From Adineta vaga (taxonomy: Eukaryota; Rotifera): 64,000 nucleotides of DNA. Below, piece by piece: positions 1-11,294 of this stretch. The stretch is from the NCBI GenBank assembly GCA_021613535.1, contig CP075493.1, positions 15,934,001-15,998,000 on the forward strand, in the 5' to 3' direction. Each line of letters opens with the position of its first letter. Positions within the stretch are counted from its first letter, which is position 1. The notes under the pieces were generated by a model. That model was not told where the DNA came from and ran no database searches. It was given only the letters and a program-made list of their open reading frames with translations. The position numbers were made by a program, and so were the translations under genes.

Positions 1-2
1 AT

Positions 3-2735
3 CAAATTATTACAAGTTCAAATCCATCTTATGATGTCTATCAACAATTATATGATAAATATCCAGATACATTAAAATGTCCATGTGAACAAGTGTCTAT
101 TCCATATAGAACATTTATCAATATTACATTCGAATTGCATCAAGTATGTTCGAGTGATTTAATTTCACCAGCATGGTTAGATTATGTAACATCTCTAGAT
201 CCTATTGATCTACCTTATGTAATAGTATTTACTGATTTTCGAGCTAGTGGTGCTTGGTATTTTCAACTTTTGGCCATTTTTTGTACTTTGACTGAACGAT
301 ATCTCAAAGATGCACAAGATATTTTTATTAATACACGTTTTATCAATACTCACATTCTTAGTTCATCAATCTTTATGCAACAAACTGCAGCAATAATTGA
401 ATCATATATTGATGGTATGCAGAATGATTTTCAACGTTCAATTGATTACATTAAAATTGGTTTAAGTTCTAATCAAATTTTGACTGGAACAAACACTAAT
501 TTTCGTACCGTCATTGATGAAAATGATATGATAAGTATCAGAAATGCATATTTTCATGCGATATATAGAATAGATGGTGATGGTCTGTATGCTTATGGTG
601 ATTGTCAATGTGGATTGAGAGATTCTGAATGCTTCGGATGGAATTTTATATTTCCAAATATGAGTAACAAACCACAAAATGAATATTATTTTCCATATAT
701 ACCAGTTGGTTGTATACCTTTAATTGGTTTTCTTGCATCAACATTTTCTTGGTGGTATGATAAAACATATTTTGATCATATTCAAACATCATATGCAGCA
801 ATAATTAACTCAAAATCAGTACCAAAGATAGAACAACTCGATAGATTAATAATGACTCGATTTTATAATAAAACAATGGAAGAATTACTTCGTGAAATGT
901 TTGTAGAAAAATGGATTACTAATAATACAGATTTCAAACAATTTTATAATGCATGTGCACCAATTTTTTGTTCATATACAATTATACAACGTCGTGATAT
1001 TATTGTTCTATTACTTCTTTTAATTTCTATTGGTAGTGGATTAAATAAAATCCTACGAATATTTATACCATTTATCGGTAAAGTTGTTTTCTTCTTTATT
1101 GATTATTGCAAAAATCGAGGTACACAACATGGTAAGTAAATGAAAATCTAAGTATATCTTTATGCACTTGACTCACACTTTTCTCTACATATGATCCGTT
1201 ATAGTGATTTCCAGGAAATTGTATATATTTTGAATATCAAAATGAATCTCTGAAAATCATTAAAACGCATCAAATCCTTCTCTATTGAAATTAACTTATT
1301 GTATCAACATATAAATTCGATATTTTTAGTACCATATAATCTTGTTACTCGTCTCAAACATCTCTTCAGTGTTATTTATAATCTTATTATAAATATAAAT
1401 TTATACAAAACAGAACCTACCAATGTACAACTTCAAAAAACATATACAAGAATTTATGCACTATTATTTACGAGTTCTCTCATTATATTACTCTTTTATA
1501 ATGCAATTATCGAACGAAGTATTACAAAAACATATACAACACCTTCAATTATAAATTATGAATATTTATTAAGTATTTATTCTGAAAATGTTAATTGTCC
1601 ATGTACATATATTGCAATTCCTTATGATAAATTTATTACAGAATTACGTGTTAATACATTTCATCAAGTATGTTCATCCAATGTGGTATATTATGTTTTT
1701 CAATCAGGTATTTATTAAAATTAAATTTTCATATGTAATTAAGGATGAAAAGTATCGTATATCCAGTTTTAATTTTAACTTATATAATTGTAAGAAATCA
1801 ATCATTGTATATTTTTAGGTGATTCGTATCCTGCACGCAGATATTTGAGTGAAAATGATTTTCGAAATAATAAACTAATGTTTGTTAAAGTTCTCCGACA
1901 ACTTTGTACATTAGCACAAAAGACCGTTGAAGATAGTATTACAACATTTCTTATTTCGTCCATGTTTGTTAAACAAATGATCTCGTATGATCAATTTCAT
2001 ATCGAAATCAATGATATAATAAATCAATTTAAGAAAAAGATATCACTTGAATTTGCTCGTACATTAAGTATAATTCGTATAATTCTTCAAGGAAATGCAT
2101 TAGTTGGTCATACACCATCGAATTGGCGATTTGTTGTAAATAAACAAAATCAAGAGAACAATACATCGTTTCATACTGAACCTGTTTATTATATCAATTC
2201 AGAACAAAATACCAGTTGTTCATGTATTACTCAACAAACTTGTACGATGCCAGCAATGATGTATGAAGAATTATTGTCTATGCCATTGGAAGGCTTCAAA
2301 TTAGGCTGTTCTATACTTGAAACAGTACTTCTATCATCATTATCATGTCTTTATTCGAGAATATGTATTAAACAGTACACCATTTTGACATACAAATACG
2401 ATTTTTTGGAGAAATATTTCAATGGTACAAATGAAGTTATACAATTAAATTCATCATTAACACGATTTCATATTAATGATACGATTGAGATAATGGCTAA
2501 TGAAATGTTTATTGAATCATGGATAAGTAATGTTTCTTATGAAAGATTTTTTAATAGTTGTGCACCAAATTATTGTATTTATAAATATTATTATCGGTTT
2601 GATGCATTTGAATTAGTAACAATATTCTTAAGTGTATATACTGGTGTATCTACTATAATTCAATTTATTGTACCATATTTGGTTGATTCAATCAAAAAGA
2701 TTCATCACCGTTTTCGCATTGCCCCATCTCAATAA
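3..2735 (+). CDS. Two-module Cys-rich transmembrane protein, 5' end outside the window
   Basis: The model has three exons (3..1131, 1330..1707, 1819..2735) and leaves about 807 visible residues. The reading frame is already open at the left edge. The first donor is an exact GTAAGT after position 1131, and joining to the AG ending at 1329 keeps the frame, so two copies of one module form a single protein. Each module starts with a short Cys pair (CPC), then an IPY motif and a HQVCSS motif. Each then has a long ectodomain with NxT/NxS sites and a (C/N)APxxC motif, and ends in a hydrophobic segment. The segment from about 1465 to 1515 encodes a membrane span linking the modules. I do not recognise a named family and infer a surface role only from topology. 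A degenerate relative lies at 37546-38261. If the 1132-1329 intron were not real, these would be two adjacent genes. Confidence 0.65.
1132..1329 (+). other. Inferred intron joining the two modules
   Basis: It starts with GTAAGT and ends with ATTTTTAG. Removing it joins two open frames in phase 1. The second module has no in-frame ATG after the TGA at 1251, which supports it being a downstream exon rather than a separate gene. Confidence 0.55.
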
Positions 2736-3290
2736 TTTCATATTTTCATTAAAGCTTATTTATGTTTTATTCAACCAAGCTATTACATAAATGTTGTTCG
2801 TTAATTTATTCTATTTGTGCTTAGATTTTAAGTAAAATAACCTGAGAAGTAAATGTGAACATTGGACAATTTAATCGAAGTATTAATAAATGGTTTTTTT
2901 TTCTATTGATCATTTCTACTTATTCACATCGTCAAACAACGTTCACTTCTAGTCTAAGATCGACTTTGTTCAGTGTTTCCATATTCTATAGGTACCACTA
3001 GATTTTTATTGTAATTTATTAAATGATAAATCAGTGTCTGAAATTGTAGTGTCATAATCATTGATGTGATAAACTCGAACATGGAAGAAATAATAGTCAT
3101 TTATAATGAAAATGAGATAATAGAACAAAAGAGCGAATAATTTCTATACTACCTCTAATCAGATGAAAACCATTCAAAAGTTAAGCGGATCATTCCAATA
3201 CACACTAAATATAGGTGGCATTCTCGAGAAGTAAGCAAAAATGAAAGAAAGTATTTTTTATTATTTTTCTGCTTCGCTTTGTAATATATT
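2736..3290. other. Intergenic stretch, nothing recognised
   Basis: AT-rich DNA with stops in all frames. I see no RNA gene or repeat other than the hairpin that begins at 3291. Confidence 0.5.
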
Positions 3291-3358
3291 GGGTGTGGGT
3301 GTGGGTGTCGTTGTGAATATATTTTAGCCAACAGTCTCCACACTCACCCACACCCTCA
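3291..3358. repeat. Telomere-like hairpin repeat, copy 1
   Basis: The G-rich arm (GGGTGTGGGTGTGGGTG) is at the left, and the C-rich arm ends in CACCCTCAAA. The loop (about 3308-3338) also occurs in the copy at 8781 in the opposite orientation. A truncated coding frame starts directly to the right. Confidence 0.85.
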
Positions 3359-3362
3359 AATA

Positions 3363-3884
3363 GCTCATGCGAAGAATATTGCTTGGGCTAATAAACTTTC
3401 AATTTTAAATCAAATACCGAATCAAATTCGTTTTTTTGTGACTGGATCGACTATTGTTCCATCATCTATTCAAATAACAGATATTCCATCATTAATCAAT
3501 CGTCAATTTATATTTTTTGATAATTGGATTGCAGTTGATTCAAATTCTAAAGTAACAATGACTTGGCCACCTAATCGTCATTCAAATATTTCTAAAACAA
3601 GTCAATCAATTTCAGGTTCAGTTTTGAATTTAGCATTTCCAACTGAAAGAATTATCCATCAAATTTATGCTTTAGAACAACGGATTAATAATACATATTC
3701 GAATATCAATGCACATCAAGCTGCTGAATATTGGGCTACATATCTTATATCAAATGCTTTTTATGAATCGAATATGTTTGAACAATTAAAAAATAATTTG
3801 CAATCATTGATTAATGATGCTTATGAAACGAATTCAGAAATTATTCAACATTATCCATTATTAAAAAGAATCTTTACCAATTAG
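3363..3884 (+). pseudogene. 5'-truncated coding fragment next to a telomere-like hairpin
   Basis: An open frame runs from the right arm of the hairpin to a TAG ending at 3884, about 173 codons. There is no ATG near the start of the frame, and protein-like sequence begins at once after the hairpin. That suggests the 5' part of a gene was lost at the hairpin. Codon use looks coding (AT-rich, low-repeat), and the product has several N-glycosylation-type sites and no obvious membrane span. I do not recognise the family. An upstream exon hidden beyond the hairpin is possible, but I saw no convincing acceptor site. Confidence 0.5.
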
Positions 3885-4294
3885 ATTAACTTACTTGTTG
3901 TAGGTAGTAAATGTTTTTTTTTGTATTGTCTTCTTTTTAAAATGATCACTACTCTTACGTTTTCAAGCAAAGTCATATCATTCAATGTTAAGTACCGATA
4001 ATAATGACCTAACTGCATATAGAATCTGCTTTTCAACAATAGATCACGAAAGAAGGCAAATTCAGTTACATCACAATATATTCTTCATTTCTGAAACAAT
4101 TCTATGATACGCTGAATGACTTTCTTTGGTTATAATGAAAACGATCTACACCGACATACTTACCCGCGACATCTTTTGACGCTAATAAGAAAAATATCGT
4201 ATTGAAAAATATTATTTCTTTTGCGTTCTATTTCGAGATAAGGTCATGTTTGGTTACTTACTACACCTTTCATCATATCATACAAAAAAAAACG
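3885..4294. other. Intergenic stretch upstream of the F-box/LRR gene
   Basis: AT-rich DNA with no recognisable feature. It should contain the promoter of the gene starting at 4295, but no motif is clear enough to mark. Confidence 0.45.
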
Positions 4295-5453
4295 ATGTCT
4301 AAAAGTTTCATTCTAACTCTGAATACATTGCCTATTGAATTAGTTTATCGTATACTGGATAATCTTGAACCATTAACAATTCTTCTATCATGTCGAAATG
4401 TTAACCTGCGACTTAATAACATCATTGATACTTATTATCGATTCCAGGTAAACATTAATCAGTTTCTTTGGCTGTATTCTCTAATACGAAAGAAATAAAA
4501 GAGAGCTTACGCCATTTATCTTTTCTTTGCAGACATTTACCAAATTGAATTTTCCCGATGGTTTAATGAGCAATGAAAAAATACAATCCTTAGCCATTGC
4601 ATTACAAAACAATACAGTAAGAGACTTCTTATTCTTCTCATCCATATGTACGTATAATATCATCCCTCAATATAGACACTGACTTTGGTAGATCTTAGTT
4701 GGAATTTTTTCGGTCATGAAGTGCCACAATATTTAGCTCTTGCCTTACAGAGTAACAGAGTAAGAGAATTTCCCTTACATCATTTATATAACTGTTATAA
4801 TCATTCGATCCAGACATTGACTATATTGAATCTTGAGCGCAATCAAATTGGTCCACAAGGTACGCAATATCTAGCTTACGCATTAAGAATTAATCATGTA
4901 CGGAACATTCCCTTTGAGTTAATCATTTATCCATCATAGGCATTTAATTCAGACACTTATTGAATTGAATCTACGAGCCAATAACATCAACGCCGATGGA
5001 ACAAAATATTTGAGTCAGGCATTACATGTCAACAGAGTGAGAAAATAATTATATCTTAGTTTCTTTTTATCATTTAATGTAGACACTTACTAAAGCAAAT
5101 CTTAGCGAGAATCTTATTGGTAATAAAGCAACACAATATATAGCTAATGCATTGCAGAACAACAAGGTAGTAAAAAATTTTCAATCCTATTAATCAAATG
5201 TTCAACATTTTTTCGTTTGCTACAGACACTCACTACACTAGATCTCAGCGATAATCGTATTGATGATGAAGGAGCAGAGTATTTAGTTCATGCACTAGAA
5301 AATAATACAGTGAGAGAAATTTCTTTTTGCAGATCACATGTTGAATATCATCGTTCGTTTCAGACATTGATCTATCTGTATATTAGCCGCAACAATATTA
5401 GTCATAAATACGCACAATATCTGAATCATCGAAACGCGACCAAAAATAATTAA
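4295..5453 (+). CDS. F-box and leucine-rich-repeat (RNI-type) protein
   Basis: Eight exons give about 248 aa. Exon 1 (4295..4447) encodes an F-box-like helix set starting with LNTLPIELVYRILDNL. Six exons follow (4533..4616, 4676..4759, 4814..4897, 4953..5036, 5083..5166, 5226..5309), each exactly 84 nt and phase 0. Each encodes one 28-residue repeat of the ribonuclease-inhibitor type (TLxxLxLxxNxIxxxGAxxLxxAL). The last exon (5364..5453) carries a partial repeat and the stop. By family knowledge, F-box/LRR proteins are substrate receptors of SCF ubiquitin ligases; the target here is unknown. RNI repeats also occur in NLR-like proteins, but no NACHT domain is visible. All splice sites are GT-AG and introns are about 45-85 nt. 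Confidence 0.8.
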
Positions 5454-5909
5454 AACGTTTAAATAAGTAATATAAATCTATAGTGCATTGCGGAACGTCA
5501 TTGTTCACGTCAACTACAAATCATATTAGACAAAATAGTATGTAATCTTTTCTTTATTGACAATGGCACAAAACAACATACATATATGACTTTAACAGTA
5601 AAACGTCAATCTTATTCTCATTCCATATATAGAACAGAAAAGTAATCAAATCAATTTCCTGTCAAATGCATTCATACGCAATATGGTAAAAAAAAGTAAA
5701 CGTCTTGAAGAAGAAAAAAACATTACCATGTGAGTTAGCAACTTAATTCTTTTGCTTTAATGCTCTTAGATTGATTATCTTAGAGACTCATTTATAAAAT
5801 GTAAGTAAAAGTCTTTTTCCTAGATTTTAATTTGTTTATATACAAAAAAAGAAGTGAAAAGAAATAGATACTTTTTTCTTGCTCATAGATTCATTGTATT
5901 AAAAAATTC
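5454..5909. other. Intergenic stretch, nothing recognised
   Basis: AT-rich spacer between the LRR gene and the receptor gene, with no ORF of note. Confidence 0.5.
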
Positions 5910-6875
5910 ATGTCGAATTCATCCGATAGTCTTGCTGAAACTTTAAATATAGTCACCACTTGGATCTTTCATGTTTGTTGTGTTTTGCAAATTATTTTTG
6001 GAACATGTGGAAATCTCTTCAATATCATTATATTTACTCGACCAACATTACGAACCAATCCATGTTCAATGTATTTTTTAGGTGGTTCAATTACTAACTT
6101 GTTTGAAATCTACACAGTGCTTCTTCATCAATATCTTATAAATGCATGGAAGTGGACTTCTACAGCTAACAGTATTGTTTGGTGTAAAATACTCAACTGG
6201 TTGGTAAATTCTGTTGCATGTCTCGCGTTGTGGTTTTTGGTCCTTTCAAGCTACGATCGATTCCTTATCAGTTCTCGAACTGTAGAAATTCGTCGTATGA
6301 GTAATACACGATTAGCTAAGAAAATGATCGCATTTACAACTCTCTTCTTTCTTATAATTTTTGCTCCTGCACTATTCTTCTTTACAATTATAAAGTCTGG
6401 TGGTACAAGTGGTTGTACTATTCAAGTATCAACATATTTAATTTTTATCAATTTCTTATTTGTTATCTTTGGTTGCACCTTACCGATCATATTTATGGTT
6501 ATTTTTGGCACTTTAACATTCATCAATGTTCGTAAATCTCAAAATCGCATTGCCCCACAAGGCAACAATATAAGACAAGAACGACTTCGTGCAAATGATC
6601 GTCAATTGATTCGAATGCTTTTATCTCAAGTATTGATCACGACTCTCCTTTCGGTACCCTTTTGCTTTTTGAATATGTATTATACGTTTACTACAATTTT
6701 GCCTAAACAACAACTTTCAATATCCGATCGAACAATTTTGAATTTCATAGGCAATATGACTCGACTACTTTATATTACTAGTTGTGTGATTGGCTTTTAC
6801 GTATATACTTTGAGTAGTTCGAACTTCAATGCTGAATGCCGACGTTGTATTCGACATGGTTTACAAAGAATTTAG
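5910..6875 (+). CDS. Rhodopsin-like 7TM receptor (GPCR), intact
   Basis: A single-exon gene of 321 aa starting at an ATG. It has a short N-terminus with an N-glycosylation site and seven hydrophobic segments. A GN pair lies in TM1 (IFGTCGNLFNIIIF). A DRF motif (SSYDRF) follows TM3, in place of the family DRY. A Cys in TM3 and one in extracellular loop 2 could form the usual disulfide. The third intracellular loop is basic (RQERLRANDRQ), and the C-terminus is short. It resembles the FMRFamide/peptide-receptor-like set expanded in bdelloids, but the ligand is unknown. The same layout is seen at 33645-34664 on the minus strand. I see no intron. Confidence 0.85.
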   Translation: MSNSSDSLAETLNIVTTWIFHVCCVLQIIFGTCGNLFNIIIFTRPTLRTNPCSMYFLGGSITNLFEIYTVLLHQYLINAWKWTSTANSIVWCKILNWLVNSVACLALWFLVLSSYDRFLISSRTVEIRRMSNTRLAKKMIAFTTLFFLIIFAPALFFFTIIKSGGTSGCTIQVSTYLIFINFLFVIFGCTLPIIFMVIFGTLTFINVRKSQNRIAPQGNNIRQERLRANDRQLIRMLLSQVLITTLLSVPFCFLNMYYTFTTILPKQQLSISDRTILNFIGNMTRLLYITSCVIGFYVYTLSSSNFNAECRRCIRHGLQRI

Positions 6876-7255
6876 ACAATAATATTGACAACGAAGAACA
6901 ATCTTTAAGAACAACTGAAAATGTAAATGGAGTTCGTCTCACTTAGTAACATCAAACTGTCGGTGACACAACCACTTTATAAATATTTAGGACAAAACTT
7001 TTCATTTTTCTTAATTCATATATATTTTTTGTCATTTTGTCCTGCATAGTGAATATTTATCACAATATAAATTATGAACGAAATATTCACTACAATTTCA
7101 TTATAAGTACAATAAGAAAATTGCGTTTCATCCCATCCCATTCCACACGGAGCTCTGATTTATTAGAACAATCGATGCCAATGTTAAAATAAAGAAACAT
7201 CATTCCAAGATTAAAAAGTAAATTTTCAATTTGAATATATAGAAATAATTTTTCA

Positions 7256-7893
7256 ATATTTAATTGTAAATACATAAACAGCACTTTCAACTAAAACCAT
7301 TTTTAATAGTACTCGATCTTTATGTTGAATAATCAAATTATTATTATTATTATTACTTGTAGATTCATTAACTATTAGTCGAATGCGTACACGTAATTTC
7401 TTGACATTATAATGAGTTAAACTGCCAAATACTAGCAGTAACAATGGTGGAATAAGAGAAACAGTAATTAAAAAAGAAATAAAATATATAAGTTTGTAAA
7501 TACCAAATTGACCACATACACCATTTTGAATTATTGTTAAAATAATTGCATGAATACTCACTATATGCCAAAGGATAACAATAAATGCAATAATACTTCG
7601 AATGACGATAGGTTGACTGAGTATTTTGAAACAAGGATTATTTTTAATTAATAAATAACGATCAATGCATGACTGAAATAGAATTGTATTTTACAAAAAT
7701 ATATATCTACATTTGCGGGATCCGGATTGAATTTACGAGAAAATTTTGACCAAAAATTGAGACCAATGTTAAGACCATTGAATATTGTAGCGATTATTAA
7801 ACATAATGCACAGGAATTTTTCCAACGTGAAGCAAATAAAATGATAATACAAATATTTCCAAAAATACCAGCAGTGATGATTAATAACGACTA
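7256..7893 (-). pseudogene. Decayed 7TM receptor
   Basis: Minus-strand translation gives receptor-like pieces in more than one frame. There is a TM1-like segment with an FGN triplet (about 7893-7830), then a DR(Y)-like motif SCIDRYL (about 7680-7650), then TM4-TM5 segments (about 7600-7400), and a basic loop with an Asn run. Frames change near 7690 and 7560, and no intact start is present. It is a broken member of the same receptor class as its intact neighbour at 5910, on the opposite strand. Another decayed receptor with a similar Asn run is at 36757. Confidence 0.6.
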
Positions 7894-7919
7894 AATTCGT
7901 TTTGTATATTTTGTAATAT

Positions 7920-8780
7920 AGAAGATGTCGATATTCTTACTTTTCCCTGTAAGTATAAATTTTATGTCTAGTAAGAATAGATACTTCTTTAGGTATAGAA
8001 TAATTTTTACATAAAGAAATGGATGAATAATAAACCTCTCCTTTATTCGTTTCTTTCATCAAAGAAAATTTAATAATTAGTAAATTGTAAAGATTGTAAA
8101 TATTAAACATAATACTTTTGCACTTTTTATTCAAGTTCAACTCGATGTAAAAATCTATTTCAATAGAATTTCTTTACAAGTAATTATTCTAACTTAATAA
8201 TTGAAAGAAAAAATGTTCTTTAATATCGACAATTACGCTTGAGTGAAAACTCTTAATGTATTTCCGCCTCTATATAGAAATGAGTAGATCAATTCAATTT
8301 TCTAACAAGTTTATTATTATTCTCTCTCCTGATTTTCTTCATCTACGTCTTTTATGCTTCTCGATTTATGTCCATTTCATAATTAAGAATCAAGTATTTT
8401 GTACTTGATTACAAATGTCATTTGTAATTCAACCATTCTGATTTTGTTTATAATGAAACGCTGCGTTAAGTCGTTTTCTATAAAATATTTCTATCATCAC
8501 TTTCATCGTTAAGATCAAGACGGCTTTTTTTACGGTCGAGCCTAACTGGATCGGTCTCAATCAAATACTTTTCAAAATCTGATGAAAATTCTAAGCTTTT
8601 ATTTCATTCAATAAACATACTACATCTAATTTGTTCATTCCCTCGACTGAAACAAGAGTCATGTTACGAAAAAACTGAAATTCGTTCGTATATTTGCTGC
8701 GGGTCAGAGGTCAAAGGTCACCAATGAAACGGATTTCATATTAAAAGCATATTCCATAATATCTTACGAAGACACGCCTG
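7920..8780. other. Intergenic stretch with a dispersed repeat block
   Basis: No gene is seen. The 8638-8720 part matches an inverted block at 35356-35424 and contains AGGTCA half-sites (annotated separately). Confidence 0.5.
8638..8720 (+). repeat. Dispersed repeat block with AGGTCA direct repeats
   Basis: It starts with TTCCCTCGACTGAAA and ends with GGGTCAGAGGTCAAAGGTCA. The reverse complement of 35356-35424 shows the same beginning, the same AGRGTCAT segment, an A-run, and a GGGTCAAAGGTCA end. The order is conserved, so this is a shared repeat rather than chance. Confidence 0.6.
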
Positions 8781-8879
8781 GATGAGGGTGGGTGTGGGTG
8801 TGGATGTAGACTCTTGGCTAAAATATATTCACAACGACACCCACACCCACACCCACCCACACCCACCCACACCCTCAAG
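8781..8879. repeat. Telomere-like hairpin repeat, copy 2 (longest)
   Basis: The left arm is GATGAGGGTGGGTGTGGGTG and the right arm is an extended run of CCCACA/CCCACC units ending in CACCCTCAAG. The loop (about 8806-8838) is the reverse complement of the loop in the 3291 copy. Confidence 0.85.
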
Positions 8880-9091
8880 ACAATTAAAACAGGAATATTT
8901 CGAAGTGGTTTGGCTTAGTTTAATATTAAATTTTTCAGTATTAACAAATAAAGGACACTCGTCCTTACAGTTATACTTTCTGATGTATAAACAAAAAAAC
9001 TAATGATAAATATAAATAGATATACATTTTTCTCTGACGTTTATCATCAATACTTGAAAATAGAACAACATTTTTATATGATTTTATACAG

Positions 9092-10719
9092 TTACAAATG
9101 TGTATTATGTGTTTGTATTAAATTAGTTAATTTTCTCCTCATAAGATGAAATTGATGTCGAATAAGTCGATATAACATTTCAGCAAGTTCCATTAATGAA
9201 AGAAAACTAATTCCAATCCAAAGACCGGTTTGACCACCAATATTTGATAAAACATCCACAGGACTTAATGATGCTTGTTGAATATAACTTGTAACTCGAG
9301 TTGTTTCACAAACAATATCTAAACCAACATAATTTGTTTGAATATCATTTCTCCATGTTATTGACCAATTTAAAGGTAATGGAATTGATGATGATTCAAC
9401 AAATGCTTTTATATCATCAATATCCCATTCCATTGGTGCAAGACTTGATGATATTTTCAATGGAAATTCAATATTAGAACAATCTAAACCACAATTTGAA
9501 CCATATTTATGAAAAATTTCTGGTGTACTTTGAAATCGAGTTGTTGCATTTGTATAACAAAGATCCGATACACTACAAAGTTGTGATTGAATAACGGTTG
9601 AACTTCCTAGAGGAAGAACATAACGAGCAGACCATTGAGATGGATCAACACAACCACATTGTTCATAAACATAAGTTTGAACAGCTGTTGTAAAACAAAT
9701 TTCAATTGTATAATCATAATTTGCACCAGAAAACTGATCATATAAAGCTTTCATTTCAGGTGTGACAGTATCAGCACATGTTGTATAAGGTGATGGTAAA
9801 AATGTTGTTGTTGATTTACTGTAACCTAATTTATGTCGTCGGCCAGGTATTAGTTGAACACCAAATTTTTCAATAATTGGTAATTTTCGATTATCATGAA
9901 CCATTGTTACTATACTCACAGCTATTTATAGAAAGAAAGAAAAAAAAACTAAGATTAAATTTAAAGAATATTTTTACCATTTGATAAATATGGAACATAT
10001 TGATGGCTATGTAAATAAAGATCTAATTGTAATAAACCACTCATACCATTTTCACTATTATAATGTAATTGACCATTATTTATATTTGATGCATCAGCAT
10101 TAAATGTATAACATAAACCATAAATTGGAGATATAAATGATACAAAATCATTAATTGAACAATTCAATTCATTATATGTACATTTAATTAACATTTCTTT
10201 TAATGGATAATAATATTCATTTAAGGATTGATTTTCATTTATAATATGTTGAATAAAATCAGAAATATATAATGATTGTTGTTTCGTAAATGTATTTGTA
10301 TTTGTTGAATTTGTATAATTTAAAAATGGTTTTATTATTTTATCATAACGATATGGTGAATAATTACAAATAGTTACACCTGGAAATGCTTGTGGCCATT
10401 CATCAGTAGCATCAATTGTTGTTTGAGTTGGATAACTATAATAAGCAAGTATTGCTGTTACGATAAAATATGACATTATACCAGTAAAAGCAAGAAATGA
10501 AATTAACCAAAAAGTACAATTATGAATACTTTGACTTCTTGCAATACCAGGAATACCATGAGCTGATGTATTTAAACTAAATTCTTTAATTATATCACGA
10601 CGTTGACCTAAATTTGATTGAGGTTTTAATGCATCAGCATCTATTGGAAATACTGTAGCAATATGTTGAATTGAATAATCTGTCATTTTAGAATTTGACA
10701 AAAAATTAAATCTGATCAA
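9092..10719 (-). CDS. DEG/ENaC-family (amiloride-sensitive) sodium channel subunit
   Basis: Two exons (10719..9978 and 9921..9092) give about 523 aa, joined in frame across a 56-nt GT-AG intron. TM1 is near residues 80-105. An FPGVTICNYSPYR motif follows TM1, the classic post-TM1 signature of the family. A Cys-rich ectodomain comes next, with EICFTTAV, CGC and CGLDCS motifs. TM2 carries GGQTGLWIGISFLSLMELAE, which includes the GxS selectivity filter (GIS). By family knowledge these proteins assemble as trimeric plasma-membrane cation channels gated by peptides, acid or force; which applies here cannot be told. An alternative start is the ATG at 10686 (MTDYSI). The length fits the usual 500-600 aa. 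Confidence 0.9.
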
Positions 10720-11205
10720 TGATTTATTCTATTATATTTAAAGTAATCGTGTTTTTTGAATACAAATAAATACTAGAAATCTAAGTCATGACATTTACAT
10801 AAACTGCGTAGTTATAAAATTGACATAAATATATGTTTTGACGGAATGAAGTAGGAATAATAAAAAGAACAAGAACTTCTAAATCGAATGGTTTCTTTAA
10901 GTATATTTTCTTTTCTATTTATTTAAAATCGTTAGTCCAATTATTACCATTGATTAAATATCAATGGCACGATATTGGACTATTTTGTTTTCTTTTGAAT
11001 AATTCATGCCCTCAAGGGTATTATTAATTCTGAAGAAAGAGAAATAGATTTGACGGTTTTCAAAACGAACACAACCTTCGATTATAAATGACCTTATTTC
11101 AAATAAGGCAAAATGATTCTTTTTTTTCTATTTATTTTCAAATATTCAAACTAATGGAATGGATAATCTATTTCTTTTCTACTCTAATTTGAAAAAACTT
11201 TTTTC
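10720..11205. other. Intergenic stretch, nothing recognised
   Basis: AT-rich, between the channel gene's start and a telomere-like hairpin. No ORF or RNA gene is visible. Confidence 0.5.
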
Positions 11206-11256
11206 AGGGTGTGGGTGTAAGTATTACTTAAGCAAAATACCCACACCCACCCTCTA
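11206..11256. repeat. Telomere-like hairpin repeat, copy 3
   Basis: The left arm is CAGGGTGTGGGTGT and the right arm is ACCCACACCCACCCTC around a short AT-rich loop. It lies 39 nt beyond the stop codon of the minus-strand kinase gene. Confidence 0.85.
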
Positions 11257-11294
11257 AGCCATTCGTGAATTGTCTTAGTCGAAATGAAACTAGT

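Noticed and set aside
8821-8879. C-rich run as a true telomere end
   Set aside because: The G- and C-rich strands face each other in a hairpin and coding DNA continues on both sides, so it is internal.
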